From assembly GCF_029194005.1 (NCBI RefSeq), contig NZ_JARFVA010000001.1:434001-498000 (forward strand): a DNA stretch of 64,000 bases, given 5' to 3'. Below the pieces are notes generated by a model, which worked only from the letters and a program-made list of their open reading frames with translations, did no database searches and had not been told where the DNA came from. Positions 61,190-64,000 of this stretch are shown here, in pieces. This stretch comes from Flagellimonas okinawensis (GTDB lineage Bacteria; Bacteroidota; Bacteroidia; Flavobacteriales; Flavobacteriaceae). The translations under genes were made by a program, and so were the position numbers. Every line of letters begins with the position of its first letter. The stretch's first letter is position 1.

Positions 61190-61395
61190 ATCTGGCAGGT
61201 CTCCTGGCTTGTGTTTTGTCTCCTACCTTCCCACCCATTGGGCAGTGGCTTTGAAGAAGAGACAATTGCCTACTTCGTACTGATGCTAATAAACATCAGT
61301 GCCGATTCGGCACATACTTACAGTTGCGGGAACAGCTCCGGTTTTGCACCGGATTCCCTTTTAATCCCACGGAAACTCCGTGCGAACCAAAATTC
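61190..61395 (-). ncRNA. Cobalamin (B12) riboswitch controlling the btuB-like gene
   Basis: On the minus strand the conserved aptamer parts occur in order: GGGAATCCGGTGCAAAACC (about 61353-61335), GAGCTGTTCCCGCAACTG (61338-61321), GCCACTGC (61249-61242), GGGTGGGAAGG (about 61237-61227) and the B12-box GCCAGGAGACCTGCC (61208-61194). It lies in the leader of btuB, ending about 85 nt before the ATG. Known riboswitches of this class shut off expression when cobalamin is plentiful. I see no clear terminator hairpin between the B12 box and the ATG, so control of translation initiation is more likely. Confidence 0.95.
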
Positions 61396-61400
61396 GGTGT

Positions 61401-61408
61401 CAAAGCTA
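61401..61408 (-). promoter_or_regulatory. Candidate -7 promoter box for the riboswitch-btuB transcript (TAGCTTTG)
   Basis: The minus strand reads TAGCTTTG, a perfect TAnnTTTG match, just upstream of the aptamer. It predicts a transcript start near 61395, exactly where the riboswitch begins. Confidence 0.65.
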
Positions 61409-61449
61409 ATCAAACTGTTTAATCTTTTTCCGCAAAAATTAAATAATCT

Positions 61450-61457
61450 TACTTTTG
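61450..61457 (+). promoter_or_regulatory. Candidate -7 promoter box of the btuF-like gene (TACTTTTG)
   Basis: Perfect TAnnTTTG match whose last G is 4 nt before the ATG at 61462. The predicted mRNA is leaderless and so carries no riboswitch. Confidence 0.6.
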
Positions 61458-61461
61458 ACAC

Positions 61462-62613
61462 ATGGTAAAAAAACAGTGGTCAGTTCTATTCCTGAGCTTG
61501 ATTTTGGTGGTTTCGATGGGTTGTCAACAATCGAAAAAAAAGCAACCCGTTCAAAATCAGGATAAATCATCAAACATTGCGTATGCTACTGGTTTTACTG
61601 TGGAACATCAAGGTGATATTACAGTCATTGAAGTTACTGGAGCTTGGCCAGGGTCAGATAGTTTTAAATATGCTCTGGTGCCAAAGGAAAAACTGCCCGC
61701 CATTTCATTTCCGCGTGATGCTTATGATGCCATTATCGGAACTCCCGTAGAAAAAGTGGTGCTCACCTCTACTACACATATTCAACCGTTGCTACAGCTC
61801 AACGAACTGAATACCGTGGTCGGTTTTCCGAATACAGACTATATTTCCACCCCTGAGGCCAGAAAACTAATAGAAAGTGGCCAAATTCAAAATTTGGGCA
61901 TGAACGATAGGCTCAACACAGAAATGGTACTTGCATTGAATCCAGAATTGATTGTAGGGTTTAGCATCAATAACGAGAATAAAGCCTACGACATCATTAA
62001 AAAAGCGGGGACACCCGTGGTCTATAACGGTGATTGGGTAGAGCATACCCCTTTGGGAAAAGCGGAGTGGATCAAGTTCTTTGCACCTTTCTTTGAAAAG
62101 GAGGCCTTGGGTGACAATATTTTTGCATCCGTTGAATCATCATACAAGCAGGCCAAAGAGATAGCTAAAAAGGCAAAGAGTCAACCAACGGTTTTAACTG
62201 GCGGACTCTATAAAGATGTGTGGTATGTTGCCGGTGGTAAAAGTTGGATGGCCCAATTTTTAGAGGATGCCAATGCAGATTACCTTTGGAGCAACAATAC
62301 TGAAACAGGCAGCTTAGGACTAAGTTTGGAATCGGTTTTGGAGAAAGCACAAGATGCCGAATTTTGGTTCAATCCATCCGCAGAGACCACTTATAGCGGA
62401 TTGGCCGAGGCCAATCCGCATCATCAACAGTTCGATGCTTTTAAAAATAAAAAAGTCTACTCGAATGCCATCGACAAAGGTGAAACTGGCGGGCTTATAT
62501 TTTATGAATTAGCTCCCCATCGACCCGATTTGGTTTTAAGAGATCTCATCAAAATATTGCATCCCGAATTATTGACGGAGCACAAACTTCAATTTATTAA
62601 ACCGTTACCCTAA
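61462..62613 (+). CDS. btuF: BtuF-like ABC transporter substrate-binding lipoprotein
   Basis: A 383-residue lipoprotein: MVKKQWSVLFLSLILVVSMGCQQ has a lipobox with Cys21. The periplasmic-binding fold of the BtuF/FepB class follows, with KVVLTSTTHIQPLLQLNELNTVVGFPNTDYIST (about 94-126), NTEMVLALNPELIVGFSIN (about 153-171), VVYNGDWVEHTPLGKAEWIKFFAPFFEKEALGD, and GLSLESVLEKAQDAEFWF. Some relatives bind haem or ferric siderophores, but divergence from a riboswitch-controlled btuB makes cobalamin the best guess. It heads the ABC operon; the permease gene follows the stop with no gap. Confidence 0.85.
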   Translation: MVKKQWSVLFLSLILVVSMGCQQSKKKQPVQNQDKSSNIAYATGFTVEHQGDITVIEVTGAWPGSDSFKYALVPKEKLPAISFPRDAYDAIIGTPVEKVVLTSTTHIQPLLQLNELNTVVGFPNTDYISTPEARKLIESGQIQNLGMNDRLNTEMVLALNPELIVGFSINNENKAYDIIKKAGTPVVYNGDWVEHTPLGKAEWIKFFAPFFEKEALGDNIFASVESSYKQAKEIAKKAKSQPTVLTGGLYKDVWYVAGGKSWMAQFLEDANADYLWSNNTETGSLGLSLESVLEKAQDAEFWFNPSAETTYSGLAEANPHHQQFDAFKNKKVYSNAIDKGETGGLIFYELAPHRPDLVLRDLIKILHPELLTEHKLQFIKPLP

Positions 62614-63645
62614 ATGCATGGTTCCCGAACATATCGATTTTCATTTGTATTGATGGTATTGGCATTGCTGTGCTCTTGGTTATTGAGCATAAGTTCCGGG
62701 TCGATCACCATACCTTTTGCCGATATGTTGTCCACATTGTTCGGAGAATCCCCAAAAATCGCTTCGTGGGAGTATATCATCTGGGATTATCGCGTACCAA
62801 AGGCCTTCACCTCCATATTGGTGGGAGCAGGACTAGCTTTGAGCGGACTTTTAATGCAAACGCTGTTCAGGAACCCCTTAGCAGGCCCGTTTGTGCTTGG
62901 GATTAGTTCTGGAGCCAGTTTGGGTGCCGCTATTCTTTTAATGGGCACCTCTATTTTGGCAGGGTATACTTCTTTATCATTTTTGGGTGATATCACCCTT
63001 TCTATCGCCGCAAGTATCGGTAGCTTTTTGGTTCTATTGACGGTTATGATTGTGGCCCAACGGGTAAAAGACACCATGGCCTTGTTGATTATTGGATTGA
63101 TGTTCGGCAGTATTACTTCAGCGATCGTAAGCGTTTTGGCCTATTTTTCCAGCGCCGAGGATTTACAACGCTTCAATTTTTGGTCTTTTGGAAGCGTGGG
63201 CAACCTATCTGTAAACCAATTGCTTTTGTTGGGAAGTATCGTAGCCATTGGAGTCGTGTTAAGTATTGCCTCCATAAAATCGTTGAACGCTTTTCTATTG
63301 GGAGAGAACTATGCGCAAAGCTTGGGGGTCTCCTTAAAAAAATCAAGATTTACCATAATCATCGCAACCGGACTGTTGGCGGGCGGAATCACCGCATTCG
63401 CAGGGCCCATTGCTTTTGTAGGCTTGGCCGTACCCCATTTGACCAGACAGATTTTTGATACCATGGAACACAAAGTCCTGATTCCAGCTGTGATGCTGTA
63501 CGGCGCCATTTTAATGCTGCTGTGCGACACTTTGGCGCAATTGCCCAATTCTGCCAGTGTATTGCCAATAAATGCGATTACATCCTTGGTAGGAGCCCCT
63601 GTAGTGATTTGGCTATTGGTCCGTAAACGTAAAATGATGTTCTAA
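62614..63645 (+). CDS. btuC: BtuC-like FecCD family ABC permease
   Basis: A 343-residue inner-membrane permease with about ten helices. Family signatures are WEYIIWDYRVPKAFTSILVGAGLALSGLLMQTLFRNPLAGPFVLGISSGASLGAAIL (about 48-105), FGSVGNLSVNQLLLLGS, AQSLGVSLKKSRF (the cytoplasmic coupling region, about 234-246) and GPIAFVGLAVPHLTRQIFDTMEHKVLIPA (about 266-294). FecCD members import cobalamin or ferric siderophores; the context favours cobalamin. Its ATG abuts the btuF stop, and its stop overlaps the ATPase start by 1 nt (TAATG). Confidence 0.9.
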   Translation: MHGSRTYRFSFVLMVLALLCSWLLSISSGSITIPFADMLSTLFGESPKIASWEYIIWDYRVPKAFTSILVGAGLALSGLLMQTLFRNPLAGPFVLGISSGASLGAAILLMGTSILAGYTSLSFLGDITLSIAASIGSFLVLLTVMIVAQRVKDTMALLIIGLMFGSITSAIVSVLAYFSSAEDLQRFNFWSFGSVGNLSVNQLLLLGSIVAIGVVLSIASIKSLNAFLLGENYAQSLGVSLKKSRFTIIIATGLLAGGITAFAGPIAFVGLAVPHLTRQIFDTMEHKVLIPAVMLYGAILMLLCDTLAQLPNSASVLPINAITSLVGAPVVIWLLVRKRKMMF

Positions 63646-64000
63646 TGGCACATACGGAAAAAAATATATTGTCCATTACAGATTTGTCCATTGGGTATGG
63701 AACCAAGACTGTTACAAAAGGCATCAATTTTAATTTGAAGGCCGGTATGCTCTGTGGTATTGTAGGGGTCAATGGTATCGGAAAATCGACCTTGTTGCGC
63801 ACTTTGGGAGGGTTTCAACCCAAACTTTCTGGTGATATTTCATTGAATGGCAATCCATTGGAAAAAATTAGCACAACCACACTATCCAAAGAACTCAGTG
63901 TGGTGCTTACGGAACAACCCGCTTCCAAAAATCTAACAGTGCAGGAATTGATTGCCTTGGGAAGACAGCCCTATACCAATTGGCTGGGCACCTTAACAAC
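63645..64000 (+). CDS. btuD: BtuD-like ABC transporter ATP-binding protein (cut by window edge)
   Basis: The first about 118 residues of an ABC ATPase that would drive the BtuC permease. The reading starts MAHTEKNILSITDLSIGYG and has Walker A GVNGIGKST (about 43-51), then LSGDISLNGNPLEKI and the Q-loop region VVLTEQPASKNLTVQELIALGRQPYT typical of FepC/BtuD-type proteins. The signature motif and Walker B lie beyond the window. Start overlaps the permease stop by 1 nt. Confidence 0.9.
   Translation, partial: MAHTEKNILSITDLSIGYGTKTVTKGINFNLKAGMLCGIVGVNGIGKSTLLRTLGGFQPKLSGDISLNGNPLEKISTTTLSKELSVVLTEQPASKNLTVQELIALGRQPYTNWLGTLT

Noticed and set aside
61211..61468. Plus-strand 85-residue frame between btuB and btuF
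   Set aside because: It is the antisense of the cobalamin riboswitch, has no protein-like composition and no homologous family.

Overview
The window is chromosomal DNA of a Bacteroidota member, most likely a marine member of the Flavobacteriaceae (Muricauda/Flagellimonas-like; the genus is an inference). The evidence is the set of lineage-typical families (DUF4249 lipoprotein beside a carboxypeptidase-regulatory TonB receptor, DUF6090, DUF6095, DUF6495, DUF4294, DUF4252, a long-form GAPDH of about 480 residues, monomeric NADP-isocitrate dehydrogenase, the S6-S18-L9 order) together with the Bacteroidota promoter element TAnnTTTG close upstream of many starts and the general lack of strong Shine-Dalgarno sequences. 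Coding density is high. I see no prophage, insertion sequence, CRISPR array, rRNA or tRNA.

Layout. 1-5.1 kb: a minus-strand run of acetyltransferase, prmC and the 5' part of ligA (cut by the window edge), diverging from a tightly overlapped plus operon ribD-HAD hydrolase-DMT transporter-IMPACT protein. A 7-bp tandem repeat lies against a YbgC-type thioesterase. 5.8-8.4 kb: dnaA, a low-molecular-weight phosphatase and an RsmI-related methylase. 8.5-11.6 kb: minus-strand cell-wall genes (lysozyme-like protein; dapF-acetyltransferase-mltG). 11.7-19.5 kb: HtrA protease, long GAPDH, a coiled-coil membrane protein, trmD, rplS, a 620-bp gene-poor stretch that has its own terminator, and icd. 19.7-31 kb: TonB receptor plus DUF4249 lipoprotein, GntP permease, M42 aminopeptidase, NUDIX, hisS, small DUF genes and the rpsF-rpsR-rplI operon. 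31-43 kb: LytTR regulator, priA, a BrkB-family membrane protein, nadC, rlmH, a SerB-SerA fusion, rdgB and a DEAD-box helicase with a structured leader. 43-52 kb: GH13 lipoprotein, trmH, two peptidase/amidohydrolase genes, DsrE protein, a cysteine-free sirtuin and a haem-binding c-type protein. 52-57.5 kb: purB, MscS channel and an ECF sigma/anti-sigma-like/DUF4252/DUF4252 operon. 57.7-64 kb: S41 protease, then a cobalamin uptake island: btuB-like receptor under a cobalamin riboswitch, divergent from btuF-, btuC- and btuD-like ABC genes (the last cut by the window edge).

Most of the window is housekeeping. The points that stand out are: a REP-like palindrome carried in frame inside prmC; a second copy of related repeat sequence after purB; the heptamer array; several genes whose -7 box lies only 3-4 nt before the start codon, which predicts leaderless mRNAs; the fusion of the last and first enzymes of serine synthesis; the orphan terminator locus at 16.75-17.21 kb; and the unequal regulation of the two halves of the cobalamin system. 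I did not find convincing evidence for a wholly new multi-gene system.
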